Source: Methylophilus medardicus (GTDB lineage: Bacteria > Pseudomonadota > Gammaproteobacteria > Burkholderiales > Methylophilaceae). From it: 64,000 bases of DNA. Every line of letters starts with the position of its first letter. Position 1 is the stretch's first letter. The stretch spans positions 1,674,001 through 1,738,000 of the forward strand of contig NZ_CP040948.1 in the NCBI RefSeq assembly GCF_006363955.1, in the 5' to 3' direction. The notes under the pieces were generated by a model. The model was not told where the DNA came from and searched no databases. It worked only from the letters and a program-made list of their open reading frames with translations. This document shows positions 46,657 through 54,792 of this stretch, in pieces. The position numbers and the translations under genes were made by a program.

Positions 46657-47286
46657 TTAAGAGGACTGAATGTTAGTCTCGCAATATGCTTTGAAGGCCG
46701 CAATATCATGACTGCAAAGCAACGGTATAACTCGTTTTACCTCATCTTCAGACCATGACCACCATTTTACCGTGAGCAACCATTGTATGGTTGCCTCATC
46801 AAAGCGAGTCTTAATGACTTTTGCAGGATTACCTGCAACCACTGCGTAAGGTGGTACATCTTTAGTAACGACCGCACTATTAGCAACAACAGCGCCATCC
46901 CCTATCGTTACACCGGACAAAATGACTGCATTAGCACATATCCAGACATCGTTACCGATAAGAACATCTCCCTTGGTCAGGTAAGTATCTTGAATGCCAT
47001 TCGCTTCAGAAAAATATGATGAGAAAGGGTAACTAGTCACCCAGTCCGTTCTATGTATTCCACCCAGGTAAATCTTGACATTATTGGCTATCGAGCAATA
47101 ATCGCCGATCGATAGATTGGCAGCAGGATGCGGATTTTTTACAGATGGCGTGCCATATGTATGTGGACCAATCTGATAACGAGGATAAAGCCTTTTAAAT
47201 CTCTGTTGCGACCGATAGGGTTTATTCAGAAGCTTTTTGACTTTTCTATTTTCGCGATAAGCAGATAACAGTTCCTTAAACCACAT
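46657..47286 (-). CDS. CatB-type hexapeptide O-acetyltransferase
   Basis: A 209-residue left-handed beta-helix acyltransferase of the xenobiotic acetyltransferase/CatB group. It has irregular hexapeptide repeats ([18 protein letters not shown]; later [20 protein letters not shown]) and the C-terminal [13 protein letters not shown]. Such enzymes acetylate sugars on surface glycans or small molecules; next to LPS genes, a glycan target is likely. Base composition is visibly more AT-rich than the flanking housekeeping genes, suggesting acquisition. It lies 6 bases after the polytopic membrane gene on the same strand. Confidence 0.82.
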   Translation of the reverse strand: MWFKELLSAYRENRKVKKLLNKPYRSQQRFKRLYPRYQIGPHTYGTPSVKNPHPAANLSIGDYCSIANNVKIYLGGIHRTDWVTSYPFSSYFSEANGIQDTYLTKGDVLIGNDVWICANAVILSGVTIGDGAVVANSAVVTKDVPPYAVVAGNPAKVIKTRFDEATIQWLLTVKWWSWSEDEVKRVIPLLCSHDIAAFKAYCETNIQSS

Positions 47287-47292
47287 ATCTCG

Positions 47293-48831
47293 TTAGCTCC
47301 CTATTTTTTTGAACACATACACTCGCTTTTTTTTCTTAAAGCCATCAAAAACCTTATCTAATTCATAACCATCAAGATGTGTCATTAAATAGTCATACTT
47401 ATCCTTGCTATCTGCCAAATCAGGCATACTAATCACAATAAAACGATATTCCCTAAAGCGACCATCTTCTATGCGATTGTGAATGTAAGCCCACTCATCA
47501 TAAATTCGACCATCATAGGGTGCATGCGCATAAAAACGCAATCTTGCGTTATTGTAGAGAACCTTTTCATCGGTTTTGAGAGATCTCGTCACATAATTAG
47601 CGGCATCAATCTCATAATAATATTCATCGTTTTTAAACTTGGTGCCACTAAGTAGCCCCCATCCAACAATGACGACTACCAAACCAGTAAGCAATCTCGA
47701 TTTAAAAGTTTGTTTAGATTTCAAAAATTGTGCAATTGGCAAACTCGCCATCACAATCATCGCAAACCCGGACAATCCAACATATCTTGTAGACAGTAAA
47801 TTGACTTTTAGTGCAATCAAACTACCAACCAACCAAGTGAGCAAAAACAAATACACCAAAACAATAGTAACCAAAGGATTAAATTTCCTGTAGCTATTTT
47901 TAGGACTCATCATCACAACTAACAAGGGTGCATATCCACCGACAGTCAAAGATTTAATACTGACAATTGCGAAAATAGACAGCAAATAAGTGAACCATGC
48001 ATACTCCTTGAAAGGCTCACCGATCACAGACTCCCCCATGATGCGAGCCCTATCTGAAAGTTGATGTGTAAAGTTACTTTTGATGTCGTCGAAACCACTT
48101 AGGACCTCATTTAATCTTCCAAGTGAATCTGTACTTGTTTGAGTGATAGCAATTGCTAAATAAATACAGATGACACAACCTAGCACTAGGGAGTACGGCG
48201 CCAATTTCTTTTGCCAGGTATTGATAGCGTCTGATTTGAATAAGAAACCAATGAGGGGCATGCAGAGTAAATATATCGCCCCTTCAATTCGGAATAACAT
48301 AGCAACACCACCCAGCAACTGCCAAAAGAGTGCATGTTTGAATTTTCCGACCAAAAAATAACGGATGAGCTGGGTAATGGCATTAAGCATAAACGCCCAA
48401 TAGCCCATATCTCTAATGGCCATCGGCAAGATATCACCTACGATATATTTAGCGCCAATCAACAAGAAAAATGCACACAATTGAGTTTCTCTACTCCCAC
48501 CGGCGAGTTTAACTAAACCAAAAGTAGCCTTTATTATCAGCATAAAAAATATAACATTTAACAGATTGGCTACATATTGAATGCTTAACCCTGTGATGGA
48601 ATGAAACAATGCAATCAATGCAGGATAGAACCCCCAGCTAAAACCCTCTACAGCGTAAGCAGACTGCCAATCGCCCATCGAGATGTGTCTAGCCATTTCA
48701 AAATATAAAATGGAGTCAATATTGATCCATCCATGCTGGATATAAATGATCCATGCAGCAAGCATCAAGGCTGTTGCATAAGGCCATGCTTGCAGACATT
48801 TTTTTCTGTCTTTGAAAAAAGAAAGATACAT
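47293..48831 (-). CDS. Polytopic membrane protein, GT-C-like glycosyltransferase candidate
   Basis: A 512-residue protein with about ten hydrophobic helices and a soluble C-terminal tail (about 410-512) rich in Tyr, Asp and Lys. The early loop containing NIDSILYFEMARHISMGDW resembles the first periplasmic loop of GT-C enzymes, where an Asp pairs with metal and lipid-phosphate sugar. This suggests addition of a sugar or other group on the outer face of the inner membrane, but I do not recognise the family with certainty. AT-rich composition, shared with the acetyltransferase, sets the pair apart from its surroundings. Confidence 0.62.
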   Translation of the reverse strand: MYLSFFKDRKKCLQAWPYATALMLAAWIIYIQHGWINIDSILYFEMARHISMGDWQSAYAVEGFSWGFYPALIALFHSITGLSIQYVANLLNVIFFMLIIKATFGLVKLAGGSRETQLCAFFLLIGAKYIVGDILPMAIRDMGYWAFMLNAITQLIRYFLVGKFKHALFWQLLGGVAMLFRIEGAIYLLCMPLIGFLFKSDAINTWQKKLAPYSLVLGCVICIYLAIAITQTSTDSLGRLNEVLSGFDDIKSNFTHQLSDRARIMGESVIGEPFKEYAWFTYLLSIFAIVSIKSLTVGGYAPLLVVMMSPKNSYRKFNPLVTIVLVYLFLLTWLVGSLIALKVNLLSTRYVGLSGFAMIVMASLPIAQFLKSKQTFKSRLLTGLVVVIVGWGLLSGTKFKNDEYYYEIDAANYVTRSLKTDEKVLYNNARLRFYAHAPYDGRIYDEWAYIHNRIEDGRFREYRFIVISMPDLADSKDKYDYLMTHLDGYELDKVFDGFKKKKRVYVFKKIGS

Positions 48832-48931
48832 TTTTACTCGCTAAAATGAGTGGTTACTGGTTGCTAATCAATAGCCAATAATTAAAATTAAAAATTTTTT
48901 GATTATACAAGAGCCGAAGTAGAGTTCTGAT

Positions 48932-48956
48932 CAGAGAGAGACTGCGCTACTCTCTG
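48932..48956 (-). other. Hairpin downstream of the GT2 gene
   Basis: CAGAGAG (48932-48938) and CTCTCTG (48950-48956) form a 7-bp stem with an 11-base loop, 5 bases beyond the GT2 stop in the leftward direction. There is no T tract on the minus strand. It may be a weak or Rho-assisted terminator. The rest of the 129-base gap before the membrane gene is AT-rich without recognisable features. Confidence 0.4.
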
Positions 48957-48960
48957 CAGG

Positions 48961-49860
48961 CTAGCGTTTGATCATTGGCGCAAGCATCTCAGCGGTCACT
49001 GTAATTGTAGCCGTTGCACGCGCATCATCATCTATGCGCTGATTAGATGGACCTAAACATGCATTCAATATTGCATTAATGGCAAGCTTCATGCTCGCTC
49101 GTACCCGTTGCCTCAATGCTATACGTTGCACATCGGTTACATGATAGTGCTTACTGAAAAACAAATACTGCCCCTGCCGTTTGCGCATCCATTTCGCTAA
49201 GCTGATGGCAAGTTTTTCGCTAGCGCCACCCACATGATGAACGGCTAAAGTTTCGTCAAATCCGACTGCGCCTAAATCAGCTCGAATACGCCAACATATG
49301 TCAGCATCCTCACCATACATAAAGTAATCACTGTCAAAACCACCAATACGCAAGTAATCATCACGACGCATCATCATGCATGCGCCCAACACCCAGGCAA
49401 CGTTTCCTGCCAATATTGAAAAGTCAGTTTTTTTGCACAGTTTTTGTGCAGGATAGCTGTAGCGCGGGTACACCAATTTACCTTTTTCAGACTCTACTAA
49501 TAATGGCGCGAGCATCGCCTCCCCGCCGGCCTGAAAACGGTCTATATAACGTCTCAGCAGCGTCTCACTCTGCAGATAAGTATCAGGATTAAGTATCAGC
49601 AATAATTCAGCAGTCGCATGACTGGCTGCTAGATTATTGGCCCGGCCAAAACCTAAGTTTTTGTCACTGAAAAGACATTTAACATGGCGATCAGACAGAT
49701 TCTGTAGCTCATTCTGCTCGTTTTTATCAACAGAATTATCAACAATGATTACCTCAAGAGTCACGCTCTGTTGAGCCGCCAAAGATTGAAGGCAACGCTT
49801 CAATTCTGGCACTGTATGATAATTAACGATGAGTATAGAAACTTCAGGCTGCAAAATCAC
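48961..49860 (-). CDS. GT2 glycosyltransferase, rhamnosyltransferase-like
   Basis: A 299-residue GT-A glycosyltransferase of family 2. The N-terminus SILIVNYHTVPELKRCL, the metal-binding variant LNPDT (91-94) and the acceptor-side MYGEDADICWR (ED at 184-185) are typical of WbbL-like enzymes that add rhamnose or related sugars. The frame opens with a GTG at 49860, but GGAG ends only one base before it. A TTG two codons later (49854) has a 7-base spacing and may be the real start. It follows the RfaP gene on the same strand and is probably an LPS core or O-chain transferase. Confidence 0.83.
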   Translation of the reverse strand: MILQPEVSILIVNYHTVPELKRCLQSLAAQQSVTLEVIIVDNSVDKNEQNELQNLSDRHVKCLFSDKNLGFGRANNLAASHATAELLLILNPDTYLQSETLLRRYIDRFQAGGEAMLAPLLVESEKGKLVYPRYSYPAQKLCKKTDFSILAGNVAWVLGACMMMRRDDYLRIGGFDSDYFMYGEDADICWRIRADLGAVGFDETLAVHHVGGASEKLAISLAKWMRKRQGQYLFFSKHYHVTDVQRIALRQRVRASMKLAINAILNACLGPSNQRIDDDARATATITVTAEMLAPMIKR

Positions 49861-49873
49861 GCTCCATTCGTAA

Positions 49874-50701
49874 TCACATAGCGACGCCAGCTTGCGATTT
49901 GCGCTGGAACTTTTTATCTAGCTGTTTGGCGCGGTGAGCGACCATTTGCAAGAATGAATGTTGTTTCAATACCTGCCTCAATGGCATCTGAAAGTAGACC
50001 TTAAGAAATCGTAGTACATCCCGCCTAGTCAGGCCAATGTGCAGCGCAGAAAAATACAGCCCTGCCAGATCTTTCAATCGCCTACGCATAGGTAGCTGAT
50101 TGTAAATTTCAACGCGATGCAAGTCCATTAAGTGTAAGCGCAGATCCTGTGTATGCAGTGAACTGCTTTGCAATGCGAAATGGCAGAGATAAAAATCACG
50201 ATGCCACATGCCATTGGCATGAAAGCGATAGGCAAGCTCCGCGACTTTTAAAATGAGCTTTCGCTTGAAAGTTGGCGACGGTTGACGTATCGGCCAAGAT
50301 GCACACAAAGTTTCCAGTGTGACGATGTCGCCCAAGTCACGTGTCACCACAAAGGACTGTCTATGGGCAGGATTTGAGCCACGTTCGCCATAAGCCAGCA
50401 AAGGCGTCGTGGCAATGCCAATTTCGTTTAACTTATTGATGGCTTGCCATTCATTGCGAGCGCCTAATATGGGCCATTTGAGGCTTAATAGGTTTTTGAG
50501 AATTTCAGCCCAGCCTACGCCGTAATGTTTTTTGATAAAAATAGACTGACCATCCAGCATGAGCTGATGGGTCTGTCGATCTTTTACTGACCGAAATATC
50601 TTACCTTGCAAGGCCATCCATTCATCAAAATGAGTCAGCTTGGGCCTAAAGTCCGCCTCAAGATGCACAAATGAAGGTGATTGGGAGCATAAGTTAATCA
50701 T
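49874..50701 (-). CDS. rfaP: LPS core heptose(I) kinase RfaP/WaaP
   Basis: A 275-residue kinase very like E. coli WaaP along its whole length. It has the FIKKHYG lysine region (K57/K58), KNLLSLKWPILGARNEWQAI, the catalytic HRDFYLCHF (HRD at 167-169) and DLHRVEIY (DLH 193-195), and GLTRRDVLRFLKVYF. WaaP phosphorylates heptose I of the inner core, which is important for outer-membrane barrier function. It is not next to waaF-type genes in the usual rfa order, but lies 3.3 kb away on the opposite strand with a GT2 gene 13 bases downstream. Confidence 0.92.
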   Translation of the reverse strand: MINLCSQSPSFVHLEADFRPKLTHFDEWMALQGKIFRSVKDRQTHQLMLDGQSIFIKKHYGVGWAEILKNLLSLKWPILGARNEWQAINKLNEIGIATTPLLAYGERGSNPAHRQSFVVTRDLGDIVTLETLCASWPIRQPSPTFKRKLILKVAELAYRFHANGMWHRDFYLCHFALQSSSLHTQDLRLHLMDLHRVEIYNQLPMRRRLKDLAGLYFSALHIGLTRRDVLRFLKVYFQMPLRQVLKQHSFLQMVAHRAKQLDKKFQRKSQAGVAM

Positions 50702-50874
50702 GTAAAGTTACCGTCGATGGGTGATAGTAATTGCATAAAAATGTCTAAAGCGCTCAATTAATAGCCACCCTTACCATTCTTTCATGAAAGCCATACACGA
50801 CAAACTTCAAGAACGACGAATGTAATAAAGTCATATTATTTTGTCTTGGTTCAGACGCCGACGCCGCATTGCCC

Positions 50875-51240
50875 TCATAAACCCTCCATCCTTATAATAT
50901 TACGGTGGTCTTCAGGCATAACAAATGGGCGCATTTCTCTCAATGCACTCACTACTTTCCGCTTCAAGGTCATCCAGTTTTTAATGATATCCAGCCAACC
51001 TGAGACTTGATGGTATTTGATAAGATAATTGTGTTGCTCGAACATCACCTTGACGATTTGTCTGGGCGACACTTCGAGAAACTCCTGCCCCTTAATCCGC
51101 ATCAAACAACAAAAGAATACTAAGGTGGTCAATAAAGCCGCCGCGACACCCTCGGCAAAGAAGCCCGAGGTGATCCACAACATATGCAGAAAAGTGAGTA
51201 ACAGAAATAGCCGAAAATTGGCGTGGATAGAAGGGTTCAT
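50875..51240 (-). CDS. Small membrane protein of unknown function
   Basis: I do not recognise this 121-residue protein. Two hydrophobic segments (about 9-25 and 28-48) are followed by a basic, polar tail with the segment KVMFEQHNYLIKYHQVSGWLD. The upstream frame continues to a TTG inside the HAD gene, but the ATG at 51240 is 12 bases beyond the HAD stop. It lies between the HAD phosphatase and RfaP genes on the same strand, so it may belong to the LPS transcript. The 173-base gap after it (50702-50874) shows nothing recognisable. Confidence 0.6.
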   Translation of the reverse strand: MNPSIHANFRLFLLLTFLHMLWITSGFFAEGVAAALLTTLVFFCCLMRIKGQEFLEVSPRQIVKVMFEQHNYLIKYHQVSGWLDIIKNWMTLKRKVVSALREMRPFVMPEDHRNIIRMEGL

Positions 51241-51252
51241 CAGTGCAGGCAA

Positions 51253-51936
51253 TCAGGTTGAAGCGAAAAGGTATGGGCGCAATTCAAGATGATGACACAC
51301 AGTGACTTGGTGTTTCTTACAATAAGCTTTCCAGTCAGCCATATCTGTCCAGTCGGCGACAAAAATGAAATCAAGCCCTGCGCCGGTGGAAGCTTGATGA
51401 TCAAAACGGCTGTCGCCAATAAACAACGCTGGAAAAGCAATGGTACCGTCCGCAATCATGGTTGCCAAATGCGCATTCTTCTTGGTGGGGCCACCATAGA
51501 TGCCCAATTCAAACAAATTATCTAGGCCACGGCGCGGAAGAATCTGCCGCAGTTCGGCCTGATCTCCCCCAGACATCAGCATCCACTTGGCTTGCGCTGT
51601 TTCGCGCTTTAAATCCATCAACGCCGGCGCCACCTCGCACTGCATTAAAGTCTCATCGAGAATGACGGTAAACGTATCCATAAACGCCTGAAACAAGTCA
51701 GGCGTGAGCGGCTGTTTAATAATTTCAGTGATGTAATAGCGGATTTTGTCGTTACGCGGGATACTGCCTAATTTAAGGTGGTAATCGACAAAGGCTTGCG
51801 CCTGTGCGTCAGTGCCACCCATCTGTTTAGCGGTATTGTAATAGGCATCGACCTTGGTCTGATTACTATTCAAAACAACCCCATCGCAATCAAGCACAAT
51901 GGTTTTGTAGGGCGAAAGGTCTGGGCGCTGGGACAT
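51253..51936 (-). CDS. HAD-family hydrolase
   Basis: A 227-residue HAD-superfamily phosphatase. Motif I is VLDCDGVVL (nucleophile D16, D18), motif II is in MLMSGGD, and motif IV is FIGDSRFDHQA. The cap inserted after motif I suggests a small sugar- or nucleotide-phosphate substrate; the actual one cannot be predicted. It is the first gene of the leftward group that continues into the small membrane protein and RfaP, so a role in making a phosphosugar precursor is possible. The eda terminator lies just upstream. Confidence 0.82.
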   Translation of the reverse strand: MSQRPDLSPYKTIVLDCDGVVLNSNQTKVDAYYNTAKQMGGTDAQAQAFVDYHLKLGSIPRNDKIRYYITEIIKQPLTPDLFQAFMDTFTVILDETLMQCEVAPALMDLKRETAQAKWMLMSGGDQAELRQILPRRGLDNLFELGIYGGPTKKNAHLATMIADGTIAFPALFIGDSRFDHQASTGAGLDFIFVADWTDMADWKAYCKKHQVTVCHHLELRPYLFAST

Positions 51937-51944
51937 AGGCTTAA

Positions 51945-51973
51945 TAAAAAAGGCTTGTATGACTACAAGCCTT
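51945..51973 (-). terminator. Terminator after eda
   Basis: A perfect 10-bp stem (51950-51959 with 51964-51973) closes a TGAC/GTCA loop and is followed on the minus strand by TTTTTATTAAG. It ends the edd-eda transcript 30 bases after the eda stop, directly before the HAD gene. Confidence 0.92.
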
Positions 51974-52003
51974 CATTATAGACGATTTGATGCAGCGAAT
52001 TGC

Positions 52004-52633
52004 TTATTTAGCCGCTACAATCGCTGACGCCTCTTTGGCTAACTTGGTGATGTGCGCCCAATCTTTATTGGCCACTGCATCCGCTGGCGTTAACCATGTG
52101 CCACCACACACCACCACGTTTGGCAAAGCCAAAAACTGCGGTGCGCTTTCAACACTCACGCCACCTGTTGGGCAGAACTTTACATCCGCAAACGGACCAG
52201 CAAAGCCTTTCAATAAATTGATTCCACCTACGGCAACGGCTGGAAACAGTTTCAAAAAGTAGTAATCATCCGCATTGGCCATCATGATTTCTGAACCAGT
52301 AGACACCCCTGGCAACAAGGGCAAACCAATTTCGCGTGCATAACGACCCAATTCGCTGGTATAGCCAGGGCTCACTGCAAATTGGCAACCCACGTCTTTA
52401 GACGCTTTGGCATCTTTCAAATTGCGCACTGTGCCAGAACCCAAAATCGCGTCTGGCACGTGTTTGGCGATTTGTTCCATTGCTTGCAATGCCACTGGAG
52501 AACGTAAGGTGACTTCTAGCACTTTGACGCCGCCCTCAAGGAGTGCTTCCGCCATTGGCACAGCATCCTCCACTTTGTTGATAACAATCACCGGAATGAC
52601 GGGACCGTGTTTAGCTAATTCTAATGTACTCAT
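52004..52633 (-). CDS. eda: 2-keto-3-deoxy-6-phosphogluconate aldolase
   Basis: A 209-residue KDPG aldolase that splits KDPG to pyruvate and glyceraldehyde-3-phosphate. The Schiff-base lysine is K128 in YFLKLFPA, and the catalytic glutamate is E40 in VLEVTLRS. Also present are GSGTVRN and SPGYTSEL. In methylotrophs with the ribulose monophosphate pathway this aldolase can serve as the main cleavage route for assimilated formaldehyde; that role is an inference from the presumed lineage. It lies 98 bases downstream of edd in the same direction. Confidence 0.95.
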   Translation of the reverse strand: MSTLELAKHGPVIPVIVINKVEDAVPMAEALLEGGVKVLEVTLRSPVALQAMEQIAKHVPDAILGSGTVRNLKDAKASKDVGCQFAVSPGYTSELGRYAREIGLPLLPGVSTGSEIMMANADDYYFLKLFPAVAVGGINLLKGFAGPFADVKFCPTGGVSVESAPQFLALPNVVVCGGTWLTPADAVANKDWAHITKLAKEASAIVAAK

Positions 52634-52731
52634 GTGATGAATATTGACCTAAATAAATAAAAAATTGTTTTTTAGTGCCGATTTAGCAGTGCAGCGTTTT
52701 CAATTGTTCGCTGAACAAACTGCGAGGCAAT

Positions 52732-54546
52732 TTACAACCAAGTCACTGCACCCTCTTCGGCTGATAATACGTTGCGGCGCATGCCACCAAACAACTCACG
52801 GCCCAAACCATGGGAGTTTTGATGACGCTTCGCATCGCTCAGTGCTTCGGCTTCACGCTCCGCCCAGGTATCTTCGTCCACCAAGACATTCAACTGCCCA
52901 ACGGTGCCGTTGAGACGAATGATATCGCCATTGCGAATTTTCGAAATCGCACCGCCCGCGCTGGCTTCAGGGCTTAAATGAATGGCGGCAGGAATTTTGC
53001 CAGAAGCGCCACTCATACGGCCATCGGTAACGATGGCCACGCGGAACCCTTTGTTTTGCAGCACGGCAAGCGGCGGCGTGAGTTTGTGCAACTCAGGCAT
53101 ACCGTTGGCTTTTGGCCCTTGGAAACGAACCACGGCAATGAAGTCTCTTTCGAGTTCACCGCGATCAAACGCCGCCAGTAACTCTTCTTGCGCATCAAAC
53201 ACAATGGCCGGCGCTTCAATGATATGGCGGTCCTCAGGCACTGCAGAAATCTTAATCACGCTGCGGCCAAGGTTGCCTTTTAACAAACGCAAACCACCCG
53301 ACTCATTGAACGGATGCGCTGCAGTGCGCACAATCGTCTCATCACCGCTCTCGGCAGGATAATCGGACCAGATCAGTTGATCGTCTTTTTTCTCAGGCTT
53401 TTTACCATAATCACGCATGCCACCACCACTGACAGTGAAGACATCTGGATACATATAACCACCTTCAATGAGTTCGCGGATCACAAAACCCGGGCCACCC
53501 GCCTCTTGAAACTCGTTGACATCGGCTTTACCGTTTGGATAAACACTCGCCAACAACGGGGTGGATTTGGCCAGATAATGGAAATCCGTCCAGTCGATCA
53601 CAATACCGGCTGCCCGCGCAACCGCGACCCAATGAATCAGGTGATTGGTCGAGCCGCCAGTGGCCAGCAAGGCCACCATCGCGTTGACAATCACGTGTTC
53701 GTCCACCAGACGGCCAATCGGCACAAACTTATCTTTTCTGGCGTTTTGCAGCACCAGACGCACCGCCTCGCGGGTTAAATCTTCACGCATACCATCATGC
53801 GGATGGATAAAGGCAGCCCCAGGCACATGCAGGCCCATCGCTTCGAGCAACATCTGATTACTATTGGCCGTGCCATAGAATGTACAAGTGCCTGCCCCGT
53901 GATAAGCAGCTGACTCACTCGCCAGCAATTCTTCACGATCACACAGCCCTTGCGCATATTTCTCGCGGACTTTTGACTTAGAGGTGTTATCAATACCGGT
54001 GCTCATCGGCCCTGCTGGCACGAACACACAAGGCAAATGACCAAAATGGAGTGCACCGATCAACAGGCCAGGCACAATTTTGTCACAAACGCCCAGCAAC
54101 AAAGCGGCATCAAACACGTCATGCGACAATGCCACCGCGGTACTCATGGCAATGGTATCGCGACTGAACAGACTCAATTCCATGCCTGGCTCACCCTGCG
54201 TAATGCCATCGCACATCGCGGGTACGCCGCCGGCCACCTGCACGGTAGCGCCATGCTTGCGCGCTTCATCACGAATAATATCGGGATAATTCACGTAAGG
54301 CTGATGCGCAGACAACATTTCGTTGTAAGCGGTGACAATACCGACGTGGGTGGGCTTTTCAGCGTAAATTTTGAACTTGTCATTTTGCGGCATGGCAGCA
54401 AAAGCGTGTGCCACGTTGGCACAGCCCAAGCGATCCGGGCCCTTTTCACGGTTCAGGTAATCATCAATACGTTGCAAATACGCCTTGCGGGTCGGACGGC
54501 TACGCTCGATGATACGTTCGGTTACTTCAATGTGAGATTGTTTCAT
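52732..54546 (-). CDS. edd: 6-phosphogluconate dehydratase
   Basis: A 604-residue [4Fe-4S] dehydratase converting 6-phosphogluconate to KDPG. Cluster-binding cysteines are apparent in [11 protein letters not shown] and [13 protein letters not shown], and the C-terminal [20 protein letters not shown] is characteristic of the IlvD/Edd family. Length matches Edd rather than IlvD, and the eda neighbour confirms it. No zwf, pgl or regulator gene adjoins. A strong predicted promoter with an upstream inverted repeat precedes it. Confidence 0.96.
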   Translation of the reverse strand: MKQSHIEVTERIIERSRPTRKAYLQRIDDYLNREKGPDRLGCANVAHAFAAMPQNDKFKIYAEKPTHVGIVTAYNEMLSAHQPYVNYPDIIRDEARKHGATVQVAGGVPAMCDGITQGEPGMELSLFSRDTIAMSTAVALSHDVFDAALLLGVCDKIVPGLLIGALHFGHLPCVFVPAGPMSTGIDNTSKSKVREKYAQGLCDREELLASESAAYHGAGTCTFYGTANSNQMLLEAMGLHVPGAAFIHPHDGMREDLTREAVRLVLQNARKDKFVPIGRLVDEHVIVNAMVALLATGGSTNHLIHWVAVARAAGIVIDWTDFHYLAKSTPLLASVYPNGKADVNEFQEAGGPGFVIRELIEGGYMYPDVFTVSGGGMRDYGKKPEKKDDQLIWSDYPAESGDETIVRTAAHPFNESGGLRLLKGNLGRSVIKISAVPEDRHIIEAPAIVFDAQEELLAAFDRGELERDFIAVVRFQGPKANGMPELHKLTPPLAVLQNKGFRVAIVTDGRMSGASGKIPAAIHLSPEASAGGAISKIRNGDIIRLNGTVGQLNVLVDEDTWAEREAEALSDAKRHQNSHGLGRELFGGMRRNVLSAEEGAVTWL

Positions 54547-54670
54547 TGACTATCGCTCAACTGTGTTTTAACTACCTGATGAACTATCCTGAAGAACTGC
54601 TTTGAACTTGCTATTTAGTCACAGTTTAGGGTCGTAATATATAAGAATCCAAACAGGCTCCCTGACATGG

Positions 54671-54699
54671 ATTATCGCCAAACTGGTGCAAGACGTCAA
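54671..54699 (-). promoter_or_regulatory. Sigma-70 promoter of edd-eda
   Basis: On the minus strand TTGACG (54699-54694) and GATAAT (54676-54671) are separated by exactly 17 bases, each matching consensus in 5 of 6 positions. The predicted start near 54664 gives a leader of about 118 bases. It lies inside the 246-base gap between edd and the carbamoyltransferase gene. Confidence 0.65.
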
Positions 54700-54712
54700 A
54701 CTGAATTACCTG

Positions 54713-54748
54713 TTTAAGTCATTTTTAACAATAATTCAATGACTTAAA
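54713..54748. promoter_or_regulatory. Inverted repeat upstream of the edd promoter (candidate operator)
   Basis: TTTAAGTCATT (54713-54723) and AATGACTTAAA (54738-54748) are perfect 11-base inverted arms separated by 14 bases. A third partial copy, AAGTCAT, follows at 54751. The site begins 13 bases upstream of the edd -35, a usual position for an activator or upstream repressor half-site pair. It is also 45 bases beyond the carbamoyltransferase stop, but without a T tract, so a terminator is less likely. Confidence 0.5.
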
Positions 54749-54792
54749 TCAAGTCATACCGTTTAACGCCACCCGTTTTGAAGCAATTATAT

